Source of the DNA: Bacteroides sp.
GTDB lineage: Bacteria > Bacteroidota > Bacteroidia > Bacteroidales > Bacteroidaceae
Length of the DNA stretch: 64,000 bases
Assembly (NCBI GenBank): GCA_022648295.1
Contig: JALCME010000015.1
Coordinates: 1-64,000 of the forward strand
Reading direction: 5' to 3'
Below the pieces are notes generated by a model. It ran no database searches and was not told where the DNA came from. It worked only from the letters and a program-made list of their open reading frames with translations. Each line of letters opens with the position of its first letter. Position 1 is the stretch's first letter. This document shows positions 19,311 to 27,709 of the stretch, in pieces. The position numbers and the translations under genes were made by a program.

Positions 19311-20411
19311 TCAGGGCTCCGGTGGCAGGATGCTCAGCCGTGCATCACTCTGATACAGCCCCCTCAGGTTGTAATCCAGCGAATAGCTGTTGTTGCGCAC
19401 CAGGTTATAATCGTTATAATCGTTCCCTCCGGGATAAATACGGAACACCGCCCGGTATCCCGCATATTCCCCCCCGGTAACCGTACCGGAGAGTTCCACG
19501 CAGGTGGCATAGTCCACCCCGGTTTTTCCCTTGGGCTGGAGGGTGGTGTTCCCTCCCTGTCCGCGCCGGTTCTCCGGCAGGTAGAAGAGCAGGGAACCTC
19601 CCCCGTTATCCGCGGCCTCCGGGGAGGTGGAAAACACCTCCCCCGGGGAGAGCTCCGCCGGATAGTTTCCCGAAGCGGGAGGAATGTAGGCCATCCAGAC
19701 GGGGATGTTGAGCAGGCGTATGCTCTGCAGGGTGTAGATCGAAGCCAGGGAGGCATCCACGGAATAGTTCAGTTTAAGACGGACCACGCTCCGCATAAGG
19801 GTGAGGGTATCTTCCAGGGTCTCCCCAGAGGTCTTGATTTCGAACCCGGACAGCTCCCCCCACATGGGAAGGTAGTGCACCCCCTGGGCGGAGGTGTAAA
19901 GCAGGCTCCCTTCATCCGGGACCTCCATCCGGGAGGAAAGAAAGGAGGTTTCCCCCTCATCAAAGCCCGAGAGGGACTCCTCACCCACATTCGCCACGAA
20001 ATAGAGGTTGCTCACCCCCGGATACAGGGGGACGTAAAAGCCGGTGGTATCGGGTGATTCCAAAAATTCTTTACGTTTAAACGTCCCGTCCTGGAATTGC
20101 AGCAACCACAGGGAAGCGATCCCGTTCTCGTTCACCGTTCCGGGGGAGGTGCTCCGCGTGGAAGCCCCGTTTTCCGGGGCCGGTGATCGCAGCGTAAAAC
20201 GGACCTTGATCAAAGGATCGGCCACGGGGGTGGGTTCATCCCCGGAAGGTGTACAGGAGAGCAGAAGCAGCAGGCATCCCAACAGAACGCTTAACCGTGT
20301 GCCGGATGGTTTTCCCTTTCCGGCTCTCTTTTCCTTCTCTTCCCGCAGTCCTTTATTTTTTTTCATCTGTCTATTCATCTCTCTGTTATTGTCCCATTGT
20401 CGTACTTCCAT
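19311..20411 (-). CDS. Short-form fimbrial protein (DUF4906-like region only)
   Basis: GASTRSTSPGTVNENGIASLWLLQFQDG...; ends ...LRGLYQSDARLSILPPEP*. Confidence 0.75.
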   Translation of the reverse strand: MEVRQWDNNREMNRQMKKNKGLREEKEKRAGKGKPSGTRLSVLLGCLLLLLSCTPSGDEPTPVADPLIKVRFTLRSPAPENGASTRSTSPGTVNENGIASLWLLQFQDGTFKRKEFLESPDTTGFYVPLYPGVSNLYFVANVGEESLSGFDEGETSFLSSRMEVPDEGSLLYTSAQGVHYLPMWGELSGFEIKTSGETLEDTLTLMRSVVRLKLNYSVDASLASIYTLQSIRLLNIPVWMAYIPPASGNYPAELSPGEVFSTSPEAADNGGGSLLFYLPENRRGQGGNTTLQPKGKTGVDYATCVELSGTVTGGEYAGYRAVFRIYPGGNDYNDYNLVRNNSYSLDYNLRGLYQSDARLSILPPEP

Positions 20412-21585
20412 TGTTCACGGGCACCCAGTCTCCGTCCGCCGGATCCAGAGGGGAGGATACGCCCATATTTCCCTGCGGGTTGGCATTCATGCTCCAGGGA
20501 TAGGCTTCGAGCAGGAGCTTATTGGGAACGCCGACCTCGTCGGAGAAAGTTGCGCTGGCATCCCAGCTTTCGGGGACGATCTCCACCACCTGGGGCTGTC
20601 CCAGTTCATGATCGGTGGCTTTCAGGTCCCACTGGCCCACGCTGATCACTCCCCATGCCCCCCCTGCATCCACCGTGGAGGAATTCTCGTTCCACGGAAC
20701 GATACGGAGCAACAGGTTGACTTTGGAGTCGGTGAAGCTAATGGTAAAAAGGTATCTCACCCCGGGCACAAAAGCCATCGGGGGGATGACGGCCGTAGCC
20801 GTACTGGATATATCGTTAATCAGAATATGCATGGTTAAGGTGAAGCCCGAGGCTTCTTCACGGGGTAAGACCACCGTATGTGCGGTGTGGGTCTGGCCCC
20901 CTTCATCTGTAAAACCGGAACCGCTGATCTGTGCGCTTCCGTCATTGGCTCCGCTCCCGGAGGTAAACCCGCTTCCCAGGACGTAGTCGCGCGGGGAATG
21001 TGGCAGTCCTTGCAGGGTCAGTCCCTGGCTGCCGGGGGATAAGGAAGTCACCACCTGGTTGGATGGATCGATTTGAAGGGTGAATTGTAAATCGGAACAC
21101 TGGTGTTCCAAAGCCGGGAAAGTCACCGTTGTCGTGATCCCCGAGACATAAGTTGAACCGGAATAATTGAAAATGAAATCCGCACCCTGGTCAATGGTGA
21201 CCGTACGGATCCCATTCCCTATTGAGAGTGAAGGTGAAAATGCATAAAAGGCGTAAGACCGCCTGTTTCTTAACAGCATGGGGTTACCGTCCCCAGCCGA
21301 AAGGCCCCCCTGTTCATCCGTCACGGTATAAGACTTGAGCTGCGTATAAGCGGTCTGCTCCTCCGCTCCCTCCACGCCGTAGGCCGCCACACTCAGGCTC
21401 TTCCCCTGGGGAAGATAGCCCGTGCTCCGGGTTCCGGAGGGCGGATTCGATGCGGTGAGTGAAGAGAAGTAGACGGAAGAAACCTCCTCCATATCCGGGG
21501 AAGGGGAACCGTCCTCCTGACTGCAGGAAGCAGCCAGAAGGAGGAGGCATCCCGCTCCAAGGAATCTGTTTATGATCTTTTGCAT
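20386..21585 (-). CDS. Fimbrillin family (Mfa-like) protein
   Basis: Lipoprotein signal (LLLLAASCSQEDG), GTRSTGYLPQGKSLSVAAYG, C-terminal MLRNRRSYAFYAFSPS / SFTDSKVNLLLRIVPW. Overlaps the next gene's start by 26 bp. Confidence 0.75.
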   Translation of the reverse strand: MQKIINRFLGAGCLLLLAASCSQEDGSPSPDMEEVSSVYFSSLTASNPPSGTRSTGYLPQGKSLSVAAYGVEGAEEQTAYTQLKSYTVTDEQGGLSAGDGNPMLLRNRRSYAFYAFSPSLSIGNGIRTVTIDQGADFIFNYSGSTYVSGITTTVTFPALEHQCSDLQFTLQIDPSNQVVTSLSPGSQGLTLQGLPHSPRDYVLGSGFTSGSGANDGSAQISGSGFTDEGGQTHTAHTVVLPREEASGFTLTMHILINDISSTATAVIPPMAFVPGVRYLFTISFTDSKVNLLLRIVPWNENSSTVDAGGAWGVISVGQWDLKATDHELGQPQVVEIVPESWDASATFSDEVGVPNKLLLEAYPWSMNANPQGNMGVSSPLDPADGDWVPVNNGSTTMGQ

Positions 21586-21644
21586 AATTAATGTCTGTTA
21601 TACCGTAACGAATGAAAAAAGGACCCCTTCAGGTCAAACCTGCC

Positions 21645-22649
21645 TTAGTTGGCGCTGGCTGTCGGTTCCAAATCACCGGAAGCCTGATCCACCCAGTCTA
21701 CCACCGTTACACTAGTGATTTGAAGGGCGGTACCTTTGCTGAGCAATACATTAAACTGGTAGTTCGTACCGGCGGTTAATGAGGTAAAGGTATCGAAAGG
21801 AGTAGCTCCCGGAGTAACCGAAGCCGTATAATCATTACCGTCAATGGTAAAGGTCACCGTGATCGGAGCTGCCGTGAGCGCATCAACCGGAACCATCAGG
21901 AAGCTCTGTTCCACTGGAGTGGCGGTGGAAGCATCCACATCGGCTTGAAGCGGCATGGTCAGGCTCAATCCCGAAGCGGCAACCGGAGAACCACTTACCT
22001 GGGAGGAATAAACCCCATCGGGAACGGCACTAGCCGCACCTGAGATGGACAGACTGGCAGTATTGTTCAACTCCGCACCCGAAAGGGCGATCTGGCTAAT
22101 CACACCCGGATCGGTGGGAGTATTGTCCGTCCCGTAGGTTTCATCCTTGGTGATGCTGAACGTGATCTTGGAATAGGCATGTTCCATATCAGCAAATGTG
22201 GCCGTGGCAGTGGTCTTGTTCACCGTGGAAACCACACCGGAATAAACCAGGTCTTTGTCCGCAGCATCCGCCTGAGAGGTCAGGACGATAGCCGAAGGAT
22301 CCGTAACGGAAGCCGTATAGGGAGACACCGCACATACACTGGCGTTACTGTTGTTCAGGTAAATGTAGTCGCTTACTCCGTTGGTATAATTCCATACACT
22401 ATTTGTACCATCGTACGTAAAGGAAACAGGTCCTACGGCGGCATAAGTGTTCACCGCCAACCGGTAAACACCGATGGTGGAAGCGTCCGCATTGAGTTCG
22501 GTGGAAGCACGCGTAATAATGGTGGAGACCGAAGCGGTCTTTACCCCCAGGGCTGTGCCGGAGGAATCGGGAGAAGAAACTTCTTCATTGTTTGAGCAAG
22601 ATGCCAACAGTCCGCCGGCAAACAGTGCTAATACTAAACTTTTTTTCAT
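21645..22649 (-). CDS. Fimbrillin family protein, candidate major structural subunit
   Basis: MKKSLVLALFAGGLLASCSNNEE; IITRASTELNADASTIGVYRLAV; FTSLTAGTNYQFNVLLSKGTALQITSVTVVDWVDQ, typical fimbrillin layout. Confidence 0.82.
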   Translation of the reverse strand: MKKSLVLALFAGGLLASCSNNEEVSSPDSSGTALGVKTASVSTIITRASTELNADASTIGVYRLAVNTYAAVGPVSFTYDGTNSVWNYTNGVSDYIYLNNSNASVCAVSPYTASVTDPSAIVLTSQADAADKDLVYSGVVSTVNKTTATATFADMEHAYSKITFSITKDETYGTDNTPTDPGVISQIALSGAELNNTASLSISGAASAVPDGVYSSQVSGSPVAASGLSLTMPLQADVDASTATPVEQSFLMVPVDALTAAPITVTFTIDGNDYTASVTPGATPFDTFTSLTAGTNYQFNVLLSKGTALQITSVTVVDWVDQASGDLEPTASAN

Positions 22650-22704
22650 TTGTCTTTTTTTTTAATGAATATTAAACTAATTATTGAGAAATAAAACCTG
22701 ATAT

Positions 22705-23757
22705 TCAATCGGGAAGAGGCTCGAAGCCGGTAATTACCTCGTGGTCTTCCCAATCGGTTACGGTTACGTTATTGATCGTTAACTCCGCTCCCTGCGCAAT
22801 GATGATACTGAACTTATAGTTCGTACCGGCGGTGAGCGAGGTGAAATTTGCAAACGGATTCACTCCCGGAGTGATCCGGCTTTCATAGCGGACCCCGTCT
22901 ATGGTGAAGGAGACCGTAATGGGACTATCCAGCGGAGTGACGGGGATGAGCAGAAAACTCCGGCTGACGCCTTCGGCCGTGGCGGTGAGCGCCAGATCGG
23001 AGGCCGTAAACCCGCGTTCCGTCTCCGGGTAATGGTAAAGCACCGGGGCGGGCACCACCGTCAGGTTGGCGGATGGATACACCTGCTCCCCTTCAAATCC
23101 GATGGAGCTGACCACACCATCCCCAGGATAAGAGGGATCTTTGAGCAGGGAAAAAGTGATCTGGGAGTAGGCCCGGGAGAGATCGGCGAAATCCACTCCG
23201 GGGGAGTCTTTGTCCACTCCCTCCACAATGCCGGAATAGCACAGGTCAGCTGATTGCGTATACTCCCCCGCCTGAAGCGGCAGAGCGGAAAGATCCGTGA
23301 ACGCCGCATCGTAGGGCGAGAGTGCGCAAACCTGTGCCTGGGCATCCGTGAGGTAGATGGGCGTTTCCCCAGCCCGGTAGTCCCATTGCCCGTTCACCGC
23401 ATCGTACTCGAAAGCCACCGGGCCCTGGAAGTCGTATCCTCCCGCGGCAAGGCGATACACCCCGAGCGTGGCGCCGTTCTGTGTCAGCGGTGTGCTCGTA
23501 CGGGTCAGGACCATGGAGAGCGAAACCGAATGCACACCCAGGGCGACTTCGGAGGGAGCCGGAGCCGGAGCGGGAAGCTCCAGACGGGTGAACTCCGTAC
23601 AGGAGCACAGCAGGGAGACGGCCAGCAGGAAGAATCCCCTGTTCCCCCTCATCAGGGATATTCCCCGTCGTTTGCCAATGCTTTTAGGACTACTTTCGTT
23701 CATGCTTTTGTTTCTATTTTCGTTCATATTTTCTTTTGATGCTTTCGTTAATTTCAT
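22705..23757 (-). CDS. Fimbrillin family protein
   Basis: VLTRTSTPLTQNGATLGVYRLAAGG; FTSLTAGTNYKFSIIIAQGAELTINNVTVTDWEDH, paralogous to the 21645-22649 product. Confidence 0.82.
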   Translation of the reverse strand: MKLTKASKENMNENRNKSMNESSPKSIGKRRGISLMRGNRGFFLLAVSLLCSCTEFTRLELPAPAPAPSEVALGVHSVSLSMVLTRTSTPLTQNGATLGVYRLAAGGYDFQGPVAFEYDAVNGQWDYRAGETPIYLTDAQAQVCALSPYDAAFTDLSALPLQAGEYTQSADLCYSGIVEGVDKDSPGVDFADLSRAYSQITFSLLKDPSYPGDGVVSSIGFEGEQVYPSANLTVVPAPVLYHYPETERGFTASDLALTATAEGVSRSFLLIPVTPLDSPITVSFTIDGVRYESRITPGVNPFANFTSLTAGTNYKFSIIIAQGAELTINNVTVTDWEDHEVITGFEPLPD

Positions 23758-23758
23758 A

Positions 23759-24727
23759 CTACCGGATCACCGCCGTTCCGCTATCCACCTGTTCCCAGTC
23801 GGTCAGGCCGCCCGTCAGGCCCAGGGGAGTATCCTCCCCGCCCACTTTGACCGTATACCGATAGGATACTCCGGGTGAAAACACCCGGGAAAGACTGCCC
23901 GTATATTCCCCGTTTCCGGTGATGATCTTCACCTCCAGCTCCATGACCGAAGAAGAGGGGAAAAAACAGGTGGCCGGAATACGAAGGACGGGAAGCCCCT
24001 GATCCACTGCCATTGTAGAAGATAGCGTATCGGAAGCCGTAGCGGGCAGCGTGAGCAGACCCGTCTGCACATCCAGACGGCCCTCCTTGTAAAAGCCGGA
24101 CACCTGTAGCGTGGAAGCGGTAAAGTCAAACGGGAGCCCCGGGGCAACCTCCACCTCGAAACTGAGCTGGCTCACACAATGGCGGAAAGAGAGCGTGCCC
24201 GTGCGGTTCGTCTCGGAGACTTCCACGATCGCCGATTTTGAGGCACAAAGCACATCCGTACCACCCGGGAATACAATGGATGCGGGATCGGAAGCCTCCT
24301 GGCTGTAAGGAGCGTAAGCATACAGGGCGTAGCTGTAACCGATGCTCAGATCCACCGGAGTGGAGGAAGACAACGCTCCTTCCGCCAGGGAGACATAAGA
24401 GAGATTGGTGTAATAAGCCGTAGCGGGAGGATTTTCCGGGGAGGTGACATAAACACCCACCGAAGTACCTTCGGGAAGGGATTCTTCCGAAGCCCGCGTG
24501 TCCAGTGACCAGGAACTTCCGCGAAGTTGCAGCCGGACCGTGGGGGGGGGGGCTGCGATGTCCTCTCCGGTTCCGCTATTCCCCGAACAGCTGCAAAGCA
24601 GGCACAAGCCCAGGAATACCGTTCCTAAGAACGGAAACAGGAACGGGAGTGCGGATACCACCGGACCCTTCCCACGGGAAGGAATCCCGGATGCTCTTTT
24701 TCGCGCTATTTTTGTTTTTATTCTCAT
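23759..24727 (-). CDS. Fimbrillin family protein containing a homopolymeric C tract
   Basis: Lipoprotein signal (LCLLCSCSGNSG), LDTRASEESLPEGTSVGVYVTSP, SPGVSYRYTVKVGGE...LTDWEQ. Confidence 0.78.
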   Translation of the reverse strand: MRIKTKIARKRASGIPSRGKGPVVSALPFLFPFLGTVFLGLCLLCSCSGNSGTGEDIAAPPPTVRLQLRGSSWSLDTRASEESLPEGTSVGVYVTSPENPPATAYYTNLSYVSLAEGALSSSTPVDLSIGYSYALYAYAPYSQEASDPASIVFPGGTDVLCASKSAIVEVSETNRTGTLSFRHCVSQLSFEVEVAPGLPFDFTASTLQVSGFYKEGRLDVQTGLLTLPATASDTLSSTMAVDQGLPVLRIPATCFFPSSSVMELEVKIITGNGEYTGSLSRVFSPGVSYRYTVKVGGEDTPLGLTGGLTDWEQVDSGTAVIR

Positions 24728-24808
24728 CTGATCTGTTCTCTTTTTATGCTCTTTTTATTTCTTCTTTATTTCCTTGTATGCTGTCTTCTTTATTCTGTGG
24801 GGTGGATT

Positions 24809-25687
24809 TTATTTCACCTCAACACTCCCCTGCTCATAGCTCCAGTCGGTCAGCGTAGCCGTGAAGATCCCGCCCGTGGTTCCTTCCACCTCAATGGTGG
24901 CATCTACTACCACCGGGATCACCGTTACGTTCACCGTAGCCATTGCATCCGTGATATCCACTTGCAATTCCTGATGACCTCCCGAATGGAAACCCAAAGA
25001 AATCCCCAGGATATTACCCGCCTGTTCGGATTTACCCAGGAAGGTGATGACTGAAACCAGTCCGTCCGAACGGATCTCCGGGCTGAAGAAGATCACGCCG
25101 TCTTCCTGCTGAAGCTCTCCCGTGGAGAGATTCACCGAACGGGAGATGCCGCTCAGGGTGCAATCACAGGAACCCACCGCAGTGGACTCGCCCCTCAGGT
25201 GGATATTCACTTCGCATCGACGGATAAAATTATCGGGAGTCAGTTCAGCCGTCCCACCCGAAGGGGTCACCGTAAAACTTCCCAAACCGATACCGTAGGC
25301 ATGGCTTGGTTGGGACAGGTAATCCGCACGGCTGACCGGACTGGCATGCATCGAAGCCAATTCGTAACTGTCCAGGTTGCTGTAGGAAACCCCCACCGCA
25401 TCCGTGTTATAGGCCAACACCCGGTATTCACCCGGGGGAAGGGACCCCGTAAAGGATTCATTCCCTTTACCCGTTTCCCGGATCAGGCTGCCGTCGGAAC
25501 CGTAAAAAAGAAGAGCCATCTCTGCGGGGATGCTATCACCCGTCCCCAGACTATCCCAGTTAAAACGGATGGAAACGGAAGCCGATGAAGGACGTGCGGA
25601 GAGTTCCTGGCGCGTACAACTTCCCAACAAGGGAAGAAAGATGCTTCCCCATAACAGCAGGCCATATGTTCGTTTGCGGATATTCAT
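24809..25687 (-). CDS. FimB/Mfa2-type (DUF5119-like) fimbrial anchor/accessory lipoprotein
   Basis: LLGSCTRQELSARPSSASVSIRFNWDSLGTGDSIPAEMALLFYGSDG...LPPGEYRVLAYNTDAVGVSYSNLDSY. Confidence 0.65.
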   Translation of the reverse strand: MNIRKRTYGLLLWGSIFLPLLGSCTRQELSARPSSASVSIRFNWDSLGTGDSIPAEMALLFYGSDGSLIRETGKGNESFTGSLPPGEYRVLAYNTDAVGVSYSNLDSYELASMHASPVSRADYLSQPSHAYGIGLGSFTVTPSGGTAELTPDNFIRRCEVNIHLRGESTAVGSCDCTLSGISRSVNLSTGELQQEDGVIFFSPEIRSDGLVSVITFLGKSEQAGNILGISLGFHSGGHQELQVDITDAMATVNVTVIPVVVDATIEVEGTTGGIFTATLTDWSYEQGSVEVK

Positions 25688-27139
25688 TTATTTTCTTAGC
25701 TGTTTAGTTGTTCCAAAACGGTATGTGAGCAACAAACGGATTCCGGTCAGGCGGAAGCCGCCCTTACGATACGAGGAATCGTAATAGTACGAAGGACGGT
25801 CGTAGTAGTAACGGTCCCCGCAAACCTGGCGGTAACCATACTGCATGCCAACCTCCATGCCGAGCCTGCCGGAAAGAGGAAGGTAATACCCCAGGGAAAG
25901 CCCGCTCTCCATGTATTTGCCCGTTTTGCCGTATTCACTCGACGAGGGCTTCAGGTTATACTCCCCGAACAGGCTGTAAACGCCCCCGTAAAAACCGGTG
26001 TAAGAACCGGACGGGTCCGGCCAGAAACGGGATTCCACCGACACGAAAGAGGGGGCCCAGATCCGTTCGCCCTTATGGCTGGAATACGCCCAGCCCAGAT
26101 TCAGGGACCAACGCGGAAGGGCGTACCACTCCAACTCCAGATTAGGAGTCGGGAACTCCCATTCGAAACCCGGGGTCAGCCCCGCCCAGTAAAACAGGTT
26201 TGTTTTCAACGCCACCATCAACCGCCGCTTAGCAGAAGAAGGCGGAGAGTCCATGCCGGGAACGGACAGCGAATCGTCGCAAAGAGGTTCCCCTGCGCTA
26301 ACTAAAGGTTCCATGGAAGGAATAGTCGTTTTGACCCGGATACAGGAGTCGGGAGAACCGGAATACGGCAACCCGCCCGAGGAAACATAAACCGTATCCG
26401 AAGAGGATGGTAACTCTTCCGTAACAAAAGCGGAGGTATTTTTGGAAGACGGCCGGAACACAGGCAGGCTCCACTTACCCCCGCAAAGCGGGAAGGGAAC
26501 GTAACGGGATACGGCAAATTCCACCATACCCGCATCCGCCGTGGATAACGTATAGCTGATCAACCGGTTGGAATCAGGGGAAACGGCGGAGGGAATATAA
26601 CTCACTTCAATGGTATTGCGCCTCCCCCCGACCGTATCAAAACAGAAGATGAAAATGTTATCGGAAAAATGATGCCGGAGCTTGATATAAGCACGCACCA
26701 TACTCGCCTGGCGAGAAGCTTCATTGATCCGGTAATAGTCGGATAAATCCCCGCTCCTGAGGAAGGCTTTGATCAACAGATGCGAATGCTCCCCGAAGAG
26801 TGCCGTGCGATGGGACTCCAGCAAGAGATTCATCGCCTGCAGGGACGAAGAGTTCCCCTTATGATCCTTCAAAAAGTAGGGATACCCCTCTATAAAACGG
26901 AAAAGGAAGAAAGCCTGGCTGTCCGGTGCCGGGGTCGCAACGGGATTTCCCCCCGGCGGGCAAGATACCGGTTGTTCAAGGACCGCCGGAGTAACCGGAG
27001 GAAAGAAATGCTCATACAGCTTATGGGCAAAAAGCAGGGCTATAGCCAGGAGTACAATAAGGCTTGCCAATAAAAACAGCAAGGTCAGCTCCCGCCTTCT
27101 CTCCTTTCCGGTTGTTCGATGTTCCTTATCCAAGTTCAT
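25688..27139 (-). CDS. DUF3575-like outer membrane protein, first gene of the fimbrial operon
   Basis: N-terminal TM; C-terminal VALKTNLFYWAGLTPGFEWEFPTPNLELEWYALPRWSLNLGWAYSSHKGERIW...GMEVGMQYGYRQVCGDRYYYDRPSYYY...RLLLTYRFG. Confidence 0.7.
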   Translation of the reverse strand: MNLDKEHRTTGKERRRELTLLFLLASLIVLLAIALLFAHKLYEHFFPPVTPAVLEQPVSCPPGGNPVATPAPDSQAFFLFRFIEGYPYFLKDHKGNSSSLQAMNLLLESHRTALFGEHSHLLIKAFLRSGDLSDYYRINEASRQASMVRAYIKLRHHFSDNIFIFCFDTVGGRRNTIEVSYIPSAVSPDSNRLISYTLSTADAGMVEFAVSRYVPFPLCGGKWSLPVFRPSSKNTSAFVTEELPSSSDTVYVSSGGLPYSGSPDSCIRVKTTIPSMEPLVSAGEPLCDDSLSVPGMDSPPSSAKRRLMVALKTNLFYWAGLTPGFEWEFPTPNLELEWYALPRWSLNLGWAYSSHKGERIWAPSFVSVESRFWPDPSGSYTGFYGGVYSLFGEYNLKPSSSEYGKTGKYMESGLSLGYYLPLSGRLGMEVGMQYGYRQVCGDRYYYDRPSYYYDSSYRKGGFRLTGIRLLLTYRFGTTKQLRK

Positions 27140-27217
27140 TTCCCTATTTTGATGGTTTAAGCATATTTTTCAACGTGTATGGGCCGGGTGGAAGAACCTC
27201 TCCGAACCCCATTTACA

Positions 27218-27247
27218 CTTTCCGTTACTTCACAGGTAACGGAAAGG
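27218..27247. repeat. Left inverted repeat of an invertible promoter segment (tyrosine recombinase site)
   Basis: ctttccgttac-ttcacag-gtaacggaaag-g: dyad arms around a 7-bp spacer; reverse complement of the 27631-27658 copy. Confidence 0.9.
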
Positions 27248-27587
27248 AAAGATTTACGAAATAAAAGACACACAGGTGGGCAATTGCATCCTTTACTTAA
27301 ATAGTTAAGTATTTTTTATGGATATTCCGGAGAATACAACGGGGAAAGGGGAGATGTATCCGACAGGGACAAATAAGATCGGGATTTTTTCAGATGTACT
27401 ATAATAAGTTAAAGATCACAAAAAGGGAAAAACGCGGGGAAAGGATTTTGTCTATAATTAGAAAACATAGGAATACTTATATAAATATACACGTATATAT
27501 ATACTATGGAAAGAGGGTCCCAAAAGAAGAACAATCCAAAAGAATAGGCCTGTCATTGGTAAAATAAATAAGATTTTTTAGTTTTTA

Positions 27588-27618
27588 TTTGGTGTTTCGG
27601 AAAAAGTATATATCTTTG
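27588..27618 (+). promoter_or_regulatory. Promoter inside the invertible segment, currently pointing away from the fimbrial operon
   Basis: TTTG (27588-27591), 19-bp spacer, TATCTTTG (27611-27618), an exact match to the Bacteroides consensus. Confidence 0.8.
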
Positions 27619-27630
27619 CATCCGGAATCT

Positions 27631-27658
27631 CCTTTCCGTTACCTGTGAAGTAACGGAA
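27631..27658. repeat. Right inverted repeat of the invertible promoter segment
   Basis: cctttccgttac-ctgtgaa-gtaacggaa, 28-bp perfect inverted match to 27220-27247. Confidence 0.9.
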
Positions 27659-27709
27659 CAAGGGGATTTTTTCTTAAAGCCCCTTTGCCATCAGGGCTTA
27701 TTCCATTCT

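Noticed and set aside
27480-27510. AT palindrome (tatataaatatacacgtatatatatac) inside the invertible segment
   Set aside because: Low-complexity alternating AT; cannot be distinguished from chance, though it could be a regulator site.
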